The notes beneath the pieces are model-generated. The model was not told the origin of the DNA, ran no database searches, and was given only the letters and a program-made list of their open reading frames with translations. The translations under genes were made by a program, and so were the position numbers. 64,000 nucleotides of DNA from positions 992,001 through 1,056,000 of the forward strand of contig CATKHW010000390.1 of assembly GCA_949752795.1 (NCBI GenBank), written 5' to 3'. Shown piece after piece: positions 63,882 to 64,000 of this stretch (position 1 is the first letter of the stretch; each line of letters begins with the position of its first letter). This DNA is from Hyperoodon ampullatus (Eukaryota; Chordata; Mammalia; Artiodactyla; Ziphiidae).

Positions 63882-64000
63882 CTTGGCCAAAAAGGGCGTA
63901 TGCGTTTTCTCCTGAATATATTCAGGAGAAAACGCATACGCCCTTTTTGGCCAAGCAAGCAACCGGGCAATGCAAATCTGCACTACAAAGAAGTATCACT
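63882..64000 (+). repeat. Partial satellite monomer at right edge (M37)
   Basis: Perfect palindrome at 63882-63955, then the first 45 bases of the L1 ORF2 relic. The array continues beyond the window. Confidence 0.95.

Larger units (their letters stand above)
1..64000 (+). repeat. Tandem satellite array, ~1,739-bp L1-containing monomer
   Basis: Seen: one unit repeats head-to-tail across the entire window. Palindrome starts recur at 1266, 3005, 4744, 6482 and so on to 63882, a spacing of 1,737-1,744 bp with 1,739 the commonest value. All units share one orientation. Unit layout counted from the palindrome start: 1-74 palindrome; about 38-966 L1 3'-end-derived; about 967-1739 sequence of unknown origin. 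Strand is given as the sense of the L1 part. Length departures are explained by small indels: a 5-bp AGTAA duplication in M14, M21, M33, M35 and M36, and single-base losses in M3, M4, M6, M7, M9, M10, M12, M15, M16, M21 and M33. Known: L1-based ~1.7-kb satellites are reported from cetacean heterochromatin. Inference: this is the cetacean common satellite or a close relative. No array edge is present, so the array is larger than the window. Confidence 0.97.

Noticed and set aside
1..64000. CENP-B box in the satellite
   Set aside because: I checked the TTCG and CGGG sites of the consensus unit on both strands by eye; none has the spacing of the 17-bp box. A motif scan could still find a degenerate site.
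1..64000. CRISPR array or other prokaryotic repeat system
   Set aside because: The repeat unit is 1.7 kb without repeat-spacer structure, and the unit contains a mammalian L1 relic.
1..64000. Bovine 1.715-type satellite
   Set aside because: The unit length and L1 content do not fit what I know of that ~1.4-kb family; not tested by search.

Overview
The whole 64 kb window is one uninterrupted head-to-tail satellite array of a unit close to 1,739 bp. There are 36 complete monomers, measured from one 74-bp palindrome to the next, plus a partial monomer at each end. Individual units are 1,737-1,744 bp. There is no unique sequence, no functional protein-coding gene, no RNA gene and no CRISPR. The many short open frames recur at the same place in every unit, often antisense to one another, and are by-products of the repeat.

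Each monomer is a composite. Counting from the palindrome start, positions 1-74 form a spacer-free inverted repeat with 37-bp arms. From the dyad to about position 966 the sequence can be aligned by eye, in sense orientation, to the 3' end of a mammalian LINE-1: the last ~170 codons of ORF2 with frameshifts and an internal stop, the ORF2 stop at a homologous position, the 3' UTR with its purine G-rich tract, and a decayed polyadenylation region with an A-rich tail. The remaining ~773 bp has no origin that I recognise.

An L1-derived satellite of this length, with an L1 tail of the type common in cetartiodactyls and other laurasiatherians, fits what I remember of the cetacean 'common satellite', which has been described as L1-based and about 1.7 kb in baleen whales. 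A cetacean, perhaps a baleen or other non-delphinoid whale, is therefore the best guess for the organism. This rests on memory, not on a search.

The array has substructure. In the left ~36 kb, units are relatively diverse and shared variants recur at 5-, 6-, 12- and 19-unit spacings; M9 and M10 are near-identical neighbours. From 37,783 to 53,433 there is a clean three-monomer higher-order repeat of exactly 5,217 bp in three copies. From about 53.4 kb to the end, units are the most homogeneous and all seven palindromes are perfect. The features of most interest are the palindrome carried by every unit, its uneven arm decay, the nested higher-order structure, and the unassigned 773-bp half of the unit.
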